Assembly (NCBI RefSeq): GCF_002286965.1
Contig: NZ_NSKD01000002.1
Coordinates: forward strand, 124,001 to 188,000
DNA: 64,000 nucleotides
Direction: 5' to 3'
DNA from: Halovibrio salipaludis
GTDB taxonomy: Bacteria; Pseudomonadota; Gammaproteobacteria; Pseudomonadales; Oleiphilaceae
Positions 1 to 8,684 of this stretch are shown here, piece by piece (positions within the stretch are counted from its first letter, which is position 1; each line of letters starts with the position of its first letter). The notes beneath the pieces were generated by a model, which made no database searches, was not told the origin of the DNA, and saw only the letters and a program-made list of their open reading frames with translations. A program made the position numbers and the translations under genes.

Positions 1-840
1 GTAACCTTCACGGACCCGCGTGCCAAAGGCCATCGCTTTCATCCCAAGTACCGCGCCTTTATGGTCGATGGAAAGCTTTACCCGGCCCATATGCGGATGG
101 GGTATGACGGGGACTGGAACGTTCACGGGGAAGAAACCCGCAAAGCCTTCCGCAGGTTCCCCTGGCTCTATGACATGGAGCAGGATTACATCGAGAATCC
201 CGCCGAACAGTTTGAGACGGGTGTCTGGGAGAACCTGGAGCAGGCGCTCCGAACGCTGGATCTGGATTATTTCGGGGTCGACTTCGCGGTCTGCACGGAA
301 GCGGAAAACCAGGGGAAGGTCGTCATCTTCGAGACCAATGCCAGCATGCGAAGCTTCCTGCGCCAGACCTACCAGAACACACCCGAGAATGACGCGGCGT
401 TGGAGATCATCCTCGCTGCACACCGGATGTTCTGCGCCCGTGCCGGCGTTCCGGAGTGGGAGTTCAACCCACCGAAAGGGCTTGAAGGGCCCGCTCAGGA
501 GCATGGCTTTGAGGCGGACCCGGCCAATCCCGCTGCCAGGCATGTGCTTTTCAGTGGTGACCTCCAGGGTCACGGTTTCCGGGAGTGGCTGCGCCAGGAA
601 CTGCACAAACACAACCTGAAAGGCTGGCTCAGGGACCTCTCCGACGGTCGGGTGGAAGTCGTTGTGGCGGGAGCCGACGCGGCCGTGAATCATCTTCTTT
701 CAGACCCCAGAGGGCCGGAAAAAGCCACCATCGAGAATGTGAAGGCTGTCGACTGGAAGGGGATGGTCCCACAGAAAATCCGGGTCCGGGATACGGTCGC
801 GGAGCCTGAGAGAGTGACTGCTGAGACGGCAGAGGCGTAG
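1..840 (+). CDS. ATP-grasp ligase with C-terminal acylphosphatase-like domain (5' partial)
   Basis: The frame is open from base 1, so the true start lies upstream and at least 279 residues are visible. The first part looks like the C-terminal half of an ATP-grasp ligase: a conserved strand around bases 40-105, then YFGVDF and an acidic FETNASM motif (bases 328-348) matching the E-x-N metal ligands of ATP-grasp enzymes. The last ~90 residues resemble acylphosphatase: GDLQGHGFR (Arg at 580-582 is the phosphate-binding Arg) and GWLRD (bases 622-636), where the usual catalytic Asn is Asp. ATP-grasp enzymes couple a carboxylate to an amine or similar acceptor through an acyl phosphate, and an acylphosphatase hydrolyses such bonds. 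With Asn lost, the domain may bind rather than hydrolyse. It lies 22 bases before the double PLP enzyme, so the two are probably co-transcribed. The substrate is unknown. Confidence 0.7.
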   Translation, partial: VTFTDPRAKGHRFHPKYRAFMVDGKLYPAHMRMGYDGDWNVHGEETRKAFRRFPWLYDMEQDYIENPAEQFETGVWENLEQALRTLDLDYFGVDFAVCTEAENQGKVVIFETNASMRSFLRQTYQNTPENDAALEIILAAHRMFCARAGVPEWEFNPPKGLEGPAQEHGFEADPANPAARHVLFSGDLQGHGFREWLRQELHKHNLKGWLRDLSDGRVEVVVAGADAAVNHLLSDPRGPEKATIENVKAVDWKGMVPQKIRVRDTVAEPERVTAETAEA

Positions 841-862
841 CGGCGCGCTGTGCGGGGTAATC

Positions 863-3800
863 ATGGCGAATCTTGATCCGGACGACGTCGGCTCCCTCAG
901 CCGGTTCTTCCACGAAGCGCTGGAAGCCGGCCTGGACCATTACCGGGGACTGGAAGAGGCGCCGGTCTGGCAGCCGGCCCCCGAGAAAGCGGTGCACGCC
1001 TTTACAGGACCGGCGCCAAGACAGGGCCAGCCTGTTGATCAGCTCCTGGATCATTTCAGGAATCATCTGATCCCCTATACCAACGGGAACCTTCATCCCG
1101 GTTTTTTCGGCTGGGTGCATGGGGGCGGCAATCTCTATGGCGCCCTGGGTGAGCTCTGCGCCGCCCTGCTGAACAATAACCTCGGGGGCCGGAACCATAT
1201 TGCCCATGCGGTTGAGGGCCAGGTGGTCCAGTGGAGCCGTGAACTGTTCGGGTTTCCGCAGCAGAGTTCCGGGCTTCTGGTCAGTGGAACCTCGATGGCC
1301 TCGGTCATCGCACTTGCCGTCGCCCGGCAATGGGCTCTTGGAGAAGAGGTCAAAAGGCAGGGGGTCCAGGGAAAAGGCCCGGTTCTGGTTGGCTATTGCT
1401 CAACGCAGACGCATGGGGCGCTGGTGAAGGCCTTCCAGTTGCTCGGTCTGGGCAGCGAGTCATTGAGACGGGTACCCGTCCAGGATGACCACTCCCTTGA
1501 TACCGGGGCGCTGCGTGAATCCATCCGGAATGATCGGCGTGCCGGCCTGAAACCCTTTGCGGTTATCGGGACGGTCTGCACCGTGAACACCGGCGCCATT
1601 GATGACCTTGCCGGGATCGCGGATATCTGCGAAGAGGAACAACTCTGGTTCCACGTGGATGCCGCGTTCGGTGCCGCACTGGCGCTGCTTGAGGAGTACG
1701 CGGACGATCTGGCCGGTCTCGACCGGGCGGACTCGGTGGGCTTTGACTTCCACAAATGGTTCCAGGTGCCTTACGCAGTCGGAGGTGTGCTCGTGCGCGA
1801 TGCCCAGGCGCACCGGAGTACGTTCTCGGAGCCTGTCGAGTATCTCGAAACCCAGCCCATCGGTCTCGAAGCAGGTGCGCCCTGGCCCTGTGACCTGGGG
1901 CCTGAGCTGTCACGTGGCTTTCTGGCCCTGAAGGTCTGGTTCACCTTCCAGGGGGTAGGGCTTGAAAGCATGGCGGCCAGTGTCAGAAAGCACTGTTGCC
2001 TGGCACGCGAGCTGGCAATCCGTGTCAGCGCCGCTGAGGACCTGGAATGCCTGGCGCCGGTCAGCAGCAATATCGTCTGCCTGCGGTATCGGCCTTCTTC
2101 AGATCATGCCACCGGGGTCTGTTCAGAGCATTATCTGGATGCGCTCAACCGGGCTATCGTGACGCAGCTGCAGCTTCAGGGGGTCTCGGCGCCCTCCACC
2201 ACAACACTCAATGGATGCCTCGCAATCCGCGTGGCCATTGTGAACCACAGAACGGAGTGGAAGCATCTTGAGCAGCTGCTCCACCATACCCGGCGCATCG
2301 GTGAGTGCCTGGATCAGCACTACCCGACGCTGCTGAACCCGACGCACTGGCACTTCATGCAGGGGGGTGACGGCCGGCTCATCGTGGATCCGGTGACCGG
2401 GCTTAACCGCTACGGCTGTTCACCAGCTCCCCGGGACCATGCCTTCACATTCGCCTCATCGACGGCCTCCTCGGTTTCCCGTCAGGCCTACGAAGCGGCC
2501 GACCACTACCGACAGCAGCTGCTGCACGATCTGCTTGCCGGTGGTCCGACAGAGGTTGTTCCGGATTACTTCCGTAAGCTTGAGCATCAGCTGATGGATC
2601 TCCTGGGGCTGAACGACCTTGAAGCGTCGGCCTTTCTCGTACCTTCCGGGACCGATGCCCAGCTGCTGTCGGTGGGTGTAACCGCCAGTGATCCGTCCGC
2701 TTCCTGGGTCAGTGTTGTCTGTGGCGCGGATGAAACAGGGTCCGGAACCCCGGAGTCAGTGACCGGCCGGCATTTCGACGGCGAGACCTGTCTGGGCGTA
2801 CCCGTTACCCGGGGCGAACGACTGGCCGGCATGGCCCCCATTGGTTACCGGCCAATTGACATCCATGACGAGGCCGGTCGTGTTCGATCCCCCAGGGAAA
2901 TGGATGCGGCCATCGAGGATTGTGTGGCCTCACTGGTCAGCGAGGGCCATTCGGTCATCCTGCACGCGATGGAGCAGTCCAAGCTGGGCCGGTGGTGTCC
3001 GTCACGGGAGGTCATGGACCGTCTCAGACAACGCTTTGACGGCCGTCTTCAGATCATTGTGGATGCCTGTCAGTTGCGGACGGATCCAGAGGATCTGCGG
3101 ACCCATCTGGAGAAGGGCGATATTCTGCTGCTGACCGGCTCAAAATTCTTTACCGGCCCGCCGTTCAGTGGCGCTGCCATTTTTCCCACCCAGGTGGGGC
3201 GACGGCTGGCCCATGACAGGAGGGCTCTGCCTGAAGGGCTTTCTGATTACATAACGTCTGACGCCCTGGGGGCCTGGCAGTCCATGGTGGCTGGCGCCCG
3301 GCCGGCTCTTCAGGCGGGGGTTATGCTGCGGTGGCGCGCGGCGCTGGCTGAAATTGAGCGCTATTACGCTGTACCGGAACACATCAGGGTTGATGGGCTG
3401 AACCGGTTCAGCGAACAGGTGGTGAGCCTTCTCCGCGAGCATCCACTGGTTGAGCCCCTCTTTGCACCGGATGAGGACTGGTGGGCACGGAATGATTTTG
3501 CGGGGCAGGAGCTGTCGAACCGGCGCAGCATATTTCCGTTCCTGGTGAAGTCCTCACAGGGAGGTGGCTATCTGGATGCGGGCCAGACCAGGAGACTGTA
3601 TGAGCTCCTGAATCAGGAGCTGGACAGGGACAGCCTGGAGCCACTTGGTGAGGCTATGCGCAGGGCCGCAGGGCAGTGCTGTCATATCGGCCAGCCGGTT
3701 CCGTTGAAGGGGATCAGCAGCGCCGCCCTGCGGATCAGCATGGGCGCGCGGATCATTTCGGACAGTTATGCGGCCGGAGGGTCCTTCGAGGATCATCTGG

Positions 3801-3871
3801 AAGGAGAAGTGCGTCAGATCCGGATGATCCTCGACAAGATCGAACTGTGCGTCAGCCAGTCCCTTCTCTGA
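863..3871 (+). CDS. Tandem PLP enzyme: group II decarboxylase domain fused to a second fold-type I PLP domain
   Basis: A 1002-residue protein with two PLP domains. Residues ~1-480 match pyridoxal-dependent (aromatic/acidic amino acid type) decarboxylases: HPGFFGWVHGGG substrate loop, SGTSMAS, a cofactor-stacking His in STQTHGAL, HVDAAFG with the pyridine Asp, and DFHKW with the Schiff-base Lys298. Residues ~500-1002 form a second, divergent fold-type I domain (class V aminotransferase or Cys desulfurase-like): PSGTDAQLL phosphate loop, IIVDACQLR, and the GSKFFTGPPFSG motif with Lys761. Most family members have only one such domain (450-550 residues), so this is a fusion or an internally diverged pair. 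Both sites keep key residues, suggesting two successive reactions, but the substrates are not predictable. It is probably co-transcribed with the upstream ATP-grasp ligase. The start ATG at 863 fits the onset of family similarity. Confidence 0.8.
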   Translation: MANLDPDDVGSLSRFFHEALEAGLDHYRGLEEAPVWQPAPEKAVHAFTGPAPRQGQPVDQLLDHFRNHLIPYTNGNLHPGFFGWVHGGGNLYGALGELCAALLNNNLGGRNHIAHAVEGQVVQWSRELFGFPQQSSGLLVSGTSMASVIALAVARQWALGEEVKRQGVQGKGPVLVGYCSTQTHGALVKAFQLLGLGSESLRRVPVQDDHSLDTGALRESIRNDRRAGLKPFAVIGTVCTVNTGAIDDLAGIADICEEEQLWFHVDAAFGAALALLEEYADDLAGLDRADSVGFDFHKWFQVPYAVGGVLVRDAQAHRSTFSEPVEYLETQPIGLEAGAPWPCDLGPELSRGFLALKVWFTFQGVGLESMAASVRKHCCLARELAIRVSAAEDLECLAPVSSNIVCLRYRPSSDHATGVCSEHYLDALNRAIVTQLQLQGVSAPSTTTLNGCLAIRVAIVNHRTEWKHLEQLLHHTRRIGECLDQHYPTLLNPTHWHFMQGGDGRLIVDPVTGLNRYGCSPAPRDHAFTFASSTASSVSRQAYEAADHYRQQLLHDLLAGGPTEVVPDYFRKLEHQLMDLLGLNDLEASAFLVPSGTDAQLLSVGVTASDPSASWVSVVCGADETGSGTPESVTGRHFDGETCLGVPVTRGERLAGMAPIGYRPIDIHDEAGRVRSPREMDAAIEDCVASLVSEGHSVILHAMEQSKLGRWCPSREVMDRLRQRFDGRLQIIVDACQLRTDPEDLRTHLEKGDILLLTGSKFFTGPPFSGAAIFPTQVGRRLAHDRRALPEGLSDYITSDALGAWQSMVAGARPALQAGVMLRWRAALAEIERYYAVPEHIRVDGLNRFSEQVVSLLREHPLVEPLFAPDEDWWARNDFAGQELSNRRSIFPFLVKSSQGGGYLDAGQTRRLYELLNQELDRDSLEPLGEAMRRAAGQCCHIGQPVPLKGISSAALRISMGARIISDSYAAGGSFEDHLEGEVRQIRMILDKIELCVSQSLL

Positions 3872-3874
3872 AGC

Positions 3875-3886
3875 GCCGGGCCCGGC
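3875..3886. terminator. Perfect 12-base GC palindrome between convergent stop codons
   Basis: GCCGGGCCCGGC fills almost the whole 15-base gap between the stop of the PLP enzyme (3871) and the stop of the leftward exported protein (3887). As RNA it could fold into a short GC hairpin on either strand. No U-tract follows, so a terminator role is only possible. Confidence 0.25.
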
Positions 3887-4519
3887 TTACTGCTGGGGCA
3901 CATCGATCGACAGATCAAACCCGCCACCGGCCCTGGGGGTCAACTTGACCGGCCCTTCATCAATCCCTCTGGGCAGATCAATGGCGCCTACACCCGGCGG
4001 ATTGTTGCCCATCGAGAAGTTCAGGGTCTCACCATCGAAGCTGAGCCCCAGCTGGTCGTTGGCATAATTACGGGTGAAGGGGCCCTCGGGGATATCCGGG
4101 GTGCCGTAACCGGGAATAACCGGCTGCGGGAGGCTGGTATCGATCTGAGGCTGAAGCCCCTGAAGCTGGTCCGCGGGGGAAGCCAGCGCCTGGCGGATGA
4201 ACTCCTGCTCCGCGTAGTTCTGGGCCTGCTCCAGGCTTTCCATACGGTGGCGCTGCATGTCCATGACGGTCTGCGTCTCATCCGCCTCGGTGCGGATGGG
4301 TTCGCCGGGGCGGACCAGCGCCCGGATGGCCCGCGCCCGGGTCTCCTCAATAGTACGCGTCTGGCGATCACGGCGGGGAGAGACCACAATGGCGGAATCC
4401 TGGATGTAGGTTTCAACCATTTCGTCCTGAGACAGGCTGCGTACACCATCGGCCAACGCACTGCCGGCCATCAGGCCAGCACCCAGTGCGGTAACGGTAA
4501 GGATCGGTTTCAAAGCCAT
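3887..4519 (-). CDS. Predicted exported protein of unknown function
   Basis: A 210-residue protein with a clear signal peptide: MALKPILTVTALGAGLMAGS core, then a likely cleavage site after ALA at residue ~23. The mature part begins with an acidic/amphipathic segment, has an Arg-rich stretch (SPRRDRQTRTIEETRARAIRALVRPGEP, here given only as positions ~47-74), a predicted helical middle region (~85-120), and a Pro/Gly-rich C-terminal half (from ~125) with no recognised domain. No lipobox Cys is present, so it is likely periplasmic. It is convergent with the PLP enzyme and divergent from the DUF58 gene. I do not recognise the family. The ATG at 4519 is supported by the signal peptide beginning there. 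Confidence 0.7.
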   Translation of the reverse strand: MALKPILTVTALGAGLMAGSALADGVRSLSQDEMVETYIQDSAIVVSPRRDRQTRTIEETRARAIRALVRPGEPIRTEADETQTVMDMQRHRMESLEQAQNYAEQEFIRQALASPADQLQGLQPQIDTSLPQPVIPGYGTPDIPEGPFTRNYANDQLGLSFDGETLNFSMGNNPPGVGAIDLPRGIDEGPVKLTPRAGGGFDLSIDVPQQ

Positions 4520-4559
4520 GGTCGTATGCCCCTGCTCGTAAGCTGATTGTTCACCAATC

Positions 4560-4588
4560 AGTATTTGATGTTTGACAGCTTATTGCAA
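4560..4588 (-). promoter_or_regulatory. Candidate promoter for the exported protein
   Basis: Reading leftward, TTGCAA (4583-4588), a 17-base spacer and AATACT (4560-4565) lie about 40 bases upstream of the start codon. On the opposite strand a perfect TTGACA (4572-4577) is present but lacks a good -10 at normal spacing. The gap probably drives both divergent genes. Confidence 0.35.
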
Positions 4589-4641
4589 TAGTGATTAGTG
4601 CCTAAGCGTGAGTGTCTGTTAACAGCCGTGACAGGGATCAA

Positions 4642-5613
4642 ATGCCCGGTAAGATCGTGAAACGTCCCTGGCGCCGGTGGGTGAACCGGCGGATCCCCCG
4701 TGCGGATGACTACCGCCCGGGGCGGCGTAACATTTTTGTGCTTCCCACCCGGGAGGGGCTGATGTTCACCGGGGTGCTCGTGATTTCGCTTCTGACCGGC
4801 ATCAACTACCAGAACAGCCTGATCTACCTGTTCACCTTCATTCTGGGGGCGCTGTTCTACGGCACCATCTTCCAGACCTATCGTAATCTTGAGGGGCTTC
4901 ATCTGAGTCTGGTGTGCGCGGGTGAATCGCAGGCTGGTGAACGCCTGCCCATGGCGATACGCATCCGGGATGAGGAGCACCGCCCCCGGGCAGCGCTGCG
5001 GCTGAGGATCGACGATGGCGAACCGGTCACGGTCAGCCTTGAGGCCGGTGAGGGGCAGGTAGTGCCGCTGCCGGTACCGACGCGTCGGCGTGGGCCTCTG
5101 AAGCTGCCGTCCATCCGGCTGGAGACGGATTTCCCATTCGGGCTCATCCGCGCCTGGACCTGGTTCCGTCCGGCCTCACGGGGCCTGGTGACACCGCGGC
5201 CGGTAACGCCTCCGCCATTCGAAGCCTCCCCTGATGCCGAGGGCGACGAGGGGGAAGTTACCCTGAATGCGGGGCCCGGGGATTCGGACATCCGGCTCAG
5301 GCCCTATCGTCTGGGGGATGCACTGCGCCGCATCAGCTGGAAGCGCTTTGCACGCAGCGGGCATCTGGTGGTGATGGACTGGGATACGCCGCCGGCGGAC
5401 CCGCGCTGGCTGGACTGGGAGCAGTTCCCGGGGGCGGACACGGAGCTGCGCCTGAGCTATCTGGCCTGGCACGTCGGGCGGCTCAGTGAGCAGGGGCAGC
5501 CCTTCGGCCTGAAGCTGCCGGGCCAGACCATCGAGCCGGACACCGGGGACCAGCACGAACGGGCCTGTCTGAACCGTCTCGGTGGCTTTGGGTTCGGGGA
5601 GGGGCCGACATGA
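4642..5613 (+). CDS. DUF58 domain protein
   Basis: Two hydrophobic segments near the N-terminus (GLMFTGVLVISLLTG and LIYLFTFILGALF) are followed by a soluble region and the DUF58 core SDIRLRPYRLGDALRRISWK. DUF58 proteins are usually encoded between a MoxR-type AAA+ ATPase and a transglutaminase protein, and are thought to act in envelope-associated assembly. Here the transglutaminase gene follows with a 4-base overlap, but no MoxR gene precedes it. Start chosen at ATG 4642, which has AGGG five bases upstream. An in-frame GTG at 4612 would add ten residues but has no clear ribosome site. 323 residues. Confidence 0.85.
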   Translation: MPGKIVKRPWRRWVNRRIPRADDYRPGRRNIFVLPTREGLMFTGVLVISLLTGINYQNSLIYLFTFILGALFYGTIFQTYRNLEGLHLSLVCAGESQAGERLPMAIRIRDEEHRPRAALRLRIDDGEPVTVSLEAGEGQVVPLPVPTRRRGPLKLPSIRLETDFPFGLIRAWTWFRPASRGLVTPRPVTPPPFEASPDAEGDEGEVTLNAGPGDSDIRLRPYRLGDALRRISWKRFARSGHLVVMDWDTPPADPRWLDWEQFPGADTELRLSYLAWHVGRLSEQGQPFGLKLPGQTIEPDTGDQHERACLNRLGGFGFGEGPT

Positions 5614-7625
5614 ATCGCCATCACCTGGATCCATGGGTGGCCGCCTTCGGCCTGATCCTGCTGGCCCAGGTCCAGCGCCTGCCGCTGTGGCTCTCGTTGG
5701 GCGCCTGCGTGATGGTGGTTTCCGGCTGGTTGCTGCAGCGCTACCGGAAGCGTGGCGTCCGCCCACTGTGGCTCGGCGTTCTGGCGGTGATCAGCGCCGC
5801 CACCTTCTGGGTGTATTACCGGGGCCAGTTCACGGTGGATACGGCCGCTTCTTTCCTGGTCCTGACGGTCGCGCTCAAATGGCTGGAGCTGGGGCGTCGC
5901 CGGGATCTGTTCATCCTGTTTTTCATCCAGTGCTATCTGGCTGTGGTCACGCTGCTTTTCCATCAGTCCATGCTCTGGACGGGCGGGCTTCTGGTCAGCC
6001 TGTTCCTGCTGTTTACCGGCCTGCAGATGGCGCTTGGCGGTCGTGTCCAGGGTATGGGGGCCGAGGCGATGAAACGCTCGGCCCTGGTGTTCGTGAAGAT
6101 GCTGCCCGTGGTCGTCGTGCTGTTCATTTTCTTTCCCCGTATCGGGCCATTGTGGAGTGTGCCGCTGGTCTCGGAGCAGGGCACGACAGGGCTGAGCGAT
6201 ACCATGGAGCCCGGCGCGATCACCAGTCTGGCGCAGAATGACGACCCGGCGTTCCGGGTGACTTTCGGTGGCGATACGCCTGATCCGGGGCAGCGCTACT
6301 GGCAGGCGCTGGTACTGGACCGTTTCGACGGCAGGCGCTGGGACAGGCGCAGCCTGAATGACGGAGAGGGGATCTCGCGGGTGCCAGAAGATGCCTCAGC
6401 CGGTGAGCTGGCGGACGACGAATACGAGGTGATGCTTGAACCCCACGGCCGGCGCTGGGGCTTCGCGCTGGCGGACTCAGTGCCTGCGTCCGCCAGCGTG
6501 AGCCTCAACCGCAATGGCATGGTGCGTTTCGAGCGCAGTGTGGACACCCGGCGGCGTTACCGCATGCGGTACGAACAGCCAACCGAGGCGCGGCGCCTGT
6601 CGGAGGCCGAGCGGCGGTTCTACACCCGGCTGCCCGGAGGCACCAATGAGCGGACGCGGGCATGGGTGGCTCAGCAACGGCGTGAGGTTGACGGCAGGCA
6701 GGCATTGATCCGGCACTTGATGGAGCACTTCAACCAGAAGCCGTTCCATTACACGCTGCAGCCGGAGGCGCTCGGCAATGCCGACACAGTGGACGCGCTG
6801 ATGTTCGAGACCCGGGAGGGCTTCTGTGAGCATTACGCCAGTGCGCTGGCCTTCATGCTGCGCTCGGCGGATATTCCGGCCCGGATCGTGACCGGGTATC
6901 TGGGTGGCGAGGCGGGTGTCGACAACGAGTACCTGATCGTGCGCCAGTATGATGCCCACGCCTGGGTACAGGCCTGGCTGCCGGGGCGGGGCTGGGTCCG
7001 GCTTGATCCCACCGCCATGATCGCGCCCGGTCGCATCGAGAACGGGCTGCGCGAGGCCATGCAGGATGAGGGCGGATTCCTGTCGGATGACCCCTTTTCC
7101 ATGAACCGGTACGCGGATGTGGGCTGGGTCAACTGGATGCGCCTGCGCCTCGATGCAGCCAACTACTACTGGCAGCGCTGGGTGGTGGGCTATGCAGGTC
7201 AGACCCAGCTTTCCCTGCTGGGGCAGCTGCCGGGGGATATCAACCGGCGCATGCTGGGCGTGATCACGGCCTCGCTGGTGGCGCTTCTGATCCTGGCCGG
7301 CGTCGGGATTTCCCTTCTGCGGGCCCGCCGCCGGCACTTCCGCGATCCCTGGTACCGCCTGTATGATCAGTGGTGCCGCTGGCTTGAGCGCCAGGGGACT
7401 GGTGCCGGCCGGAGCGAGACCCTGACCGTACAGGTGTCGGCGGCTGAGCGGCGTTTTCCGGCGCTGGCACCCGACATCCGGGCCCTGGGCGTGCTTCTGG
7501 AACGGGCATTCTACGATCCGGGGCAGACCGACCCGCAAGCGCTCGCGCGGGCGCGCCGCCTTATGAACGCAATCCGAAAACGGAAATCCGATGGCCGATC
7601 CGGAAACACAGCCACTGCAGAGTGA
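5610..7625 (+). CDS. tgpA: TgpA-type membrane transglutaminase (DUF3488 / DUF4129)
   Basis: A 671-residue protein with about five to six N-terminal membrane segments (DUF3488, residues ~1-190), a periplasmic region holding a papain-like transglutaminase domain, and a last membrane helix (~550-570) before a cytoplasmic DUF4129-like tail. The catalytic triad is visible as Cys406 in GFCEHYAS, His450 in DAHAWV and Asp466 in RLDPTA. Pseudomonas TgpA is an inner-membrane protein with its transglutaminase domain in the periplasm and was reported to matter for viability. The gene overlaps the DUF58 gene by 4 bases and holB by 35 bases, which implies one operon and possible translational coupling. Confidence 0.9.
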   Translation: MNRHHLDPWVAAFGLILLAQVQRLPLWLSLGACVMVVSGWLLQRYRKRGVRPLWLGVLAVISAATFWVYYRGQFTVDTAASFLVLTVALKWLELGRRRDLFILFFIQCYLAVVTLLFHQSMLWTGGLLVSLFLLFTGLQMALGGRVQGMGAEAMKRSALVFVKMLPVVVVLFIFFPRIGPLWSVPLVSEQGTTGLSDTMEPGAITSLAQNDDPAFRVTFGGDTPDPGQRYWQALVLDRFDGRRWDRRSLNDGEGISRVPEDASAGELADDEYEVMLEPHGRRWGFALADSVPASASVSLNRNGMVRFERSVDTRRRYRMRYEQPTEARRLSEAERRFYTRLPGGTNERTRAWVAQQRREVDGRQALIRHLMEHFNQKPFHYTLQPEALGNADTVDALMFETREGFCEHYASALAFMLRSADIPARIVTGYLGGEAGVDNEYLIVRQYDAHAWVQAWLPGRGWVRLDPTAMIAPGRIENGLREAMQDEGGFLSDDPFSMNRYADVGWVNWMRLRLDAANYYWQRWVVGYAGQTQLSLLGQLPGDINRRMLGVITASLVALLILAGVGISLLRARRRHFRDPWYRLYDQWCRWLERQGTGAGRSETLTVQVSAAERRFPALAPDIRALGVLLERAFYDPGQTDPQALARARRLMNAIRKRKSDGRSGNTATAE

Positions 7626-8637
7626 CTTCTTTGCCCCCTGGCCCTGGCAGTCCGAGGTGCATAAGCAGCTTTCTCAACGGCTCAGCGAAGGGCGCTTCCC
7701 GCATGCGCTGATGCTGCTGGGCCCGGCGGGTGTGGGGAAACGCCAGCTGGCCGTATCCCTGGCGTCACTGCTGCTGTGTGAGGCGCTGGTAAACCCGGGC
7801 GAGGGTGTGGCTGCCTGCGGTGAGTGCAAACAGTGCCGCCTGCTGGGTGGCGAGGGCCACCCGGATGCGCGCCGGCTCATGCCCACGGACCAGTCCCGCT
7901 ATATCCGCATCCACCAGGTGCGGGCACTGGGGGGGGTCGTGATGGAGAGCCCACAGGTGGCGAAGCGGAAAGTGGCGGTGATCGAACGTGCGGATCAGCT
8001 CAACCTCAATGCCGCCAACGCGCTGCTCAAGACCCTGGAGGAACCCCCCGCCGATACCTTCCTGCTGGTTCTCCAGCGCGAAGGCCAGCCGGTGCTGCCC
8101 ACCATCCGTTCCCGCTGCCAGATCCTGCGGGTTGAGGCTCCCGGGACCGTCGAGGCAAAGGCGTGGCTGGCTCAGCGGCGTGATGAGGATGCGGCGGCTC
8201 TGGATCAGGCCCTGCGATGGGCCGGTGGGGCGCCGTTGGAGGCACTGCGATTGCTGGAGGCGGACAGACCCGGGCAGCGGGGCCAGTGTCTGAAGGCGCT
8301 GCAGCAGGCGCTTAAGTCCGAGCTCACCATGTCCGAGGCGGTGAAGCCTTTCCTGGCCATGCCGCTGACGGAAGCGCTGGACCTGCTCCAGGGTTGGGCC
8401 CTGGATCTGGCCCGGGCAGGCGCGGACCCGGAGGCGATTGCTGACAGCGAGGCCGCGCCGATGCTGCGTTTCCTCGCCGGCCGCCGTCATCCCGCGGAAC
8501 TGATCACCCTCCACGAGGCTATCATGGAGGTCCGGCGCGGGCTGGATTACAACGTCAATCCCGAGCTGGAACTGATCGGTGTGCTGGAACGGTGGCGGCA
8601 GCTGATGCGCCGGCCGGGGGTGGCAAATCCGGCATGA
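7591..8637 (+). CDS. holB: DNA polymerase III subunit delta'
   Basis: 348 residues, the usual size. It is part of the clamp-loader complex that puts the beta sliding clamp on DNA. Visible features: P-loop GPAGVGKR (44-51), a four-Cys zinc module (Cys63, 76, 79, 82), and the clamp-loader sensor region NAANALLKTLEEPP with the SRC motif in RSRCQILR. The start ATG overlaps tgpA by 35 bases. In Pseudomonas holB normally follows mltG and tmk; here those genes are absent upstream, while the downstream pilZ gene is kept. Confidence 0.95.
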   Translation: MADPETQPLQSDFFAPWPWQSEVHKQLSQRLSEGRFPHALMLLGPAGVGKRQLAVSLASLLLCEALVNPGEGVAACGECKQCRLLGGEGHPDARRLMPTDQSRYIRIHQVRALGGVVMESPQVAKRKVAVIERADQLNLNAANALLKTLEEPPADTFLLVLQREGQPVLPTIRSRCQILRVEAPGTVEAKAWLAQRRDEDAAALDQALRWAGGAPLEALRLLEADRPGQRGQCLKALQQALKSELTMSEAVKPFLAMPLTEALDLLQGWALDLARAGADPEAIADSEAAPMLRFLAGRRHPAELITLHEAIMEVRRGLDYNVNPELELIGVLERWRQLMRRPGVANPA

Positions 8638-8684
8638 GCGGCTAGACTGGCGAAAAGCGCAAACGGCAAGCAGACGGGAGAATC

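Noticed and set aside
4572-4601. Perfect TTGACA on the + strand before the DUF58 gene as a promoter
   Set aside because: No acceptable -10 hexamer at 16-18 bases spacing (TTAGTG/TAGTGC), so it was not listed as a promoter.
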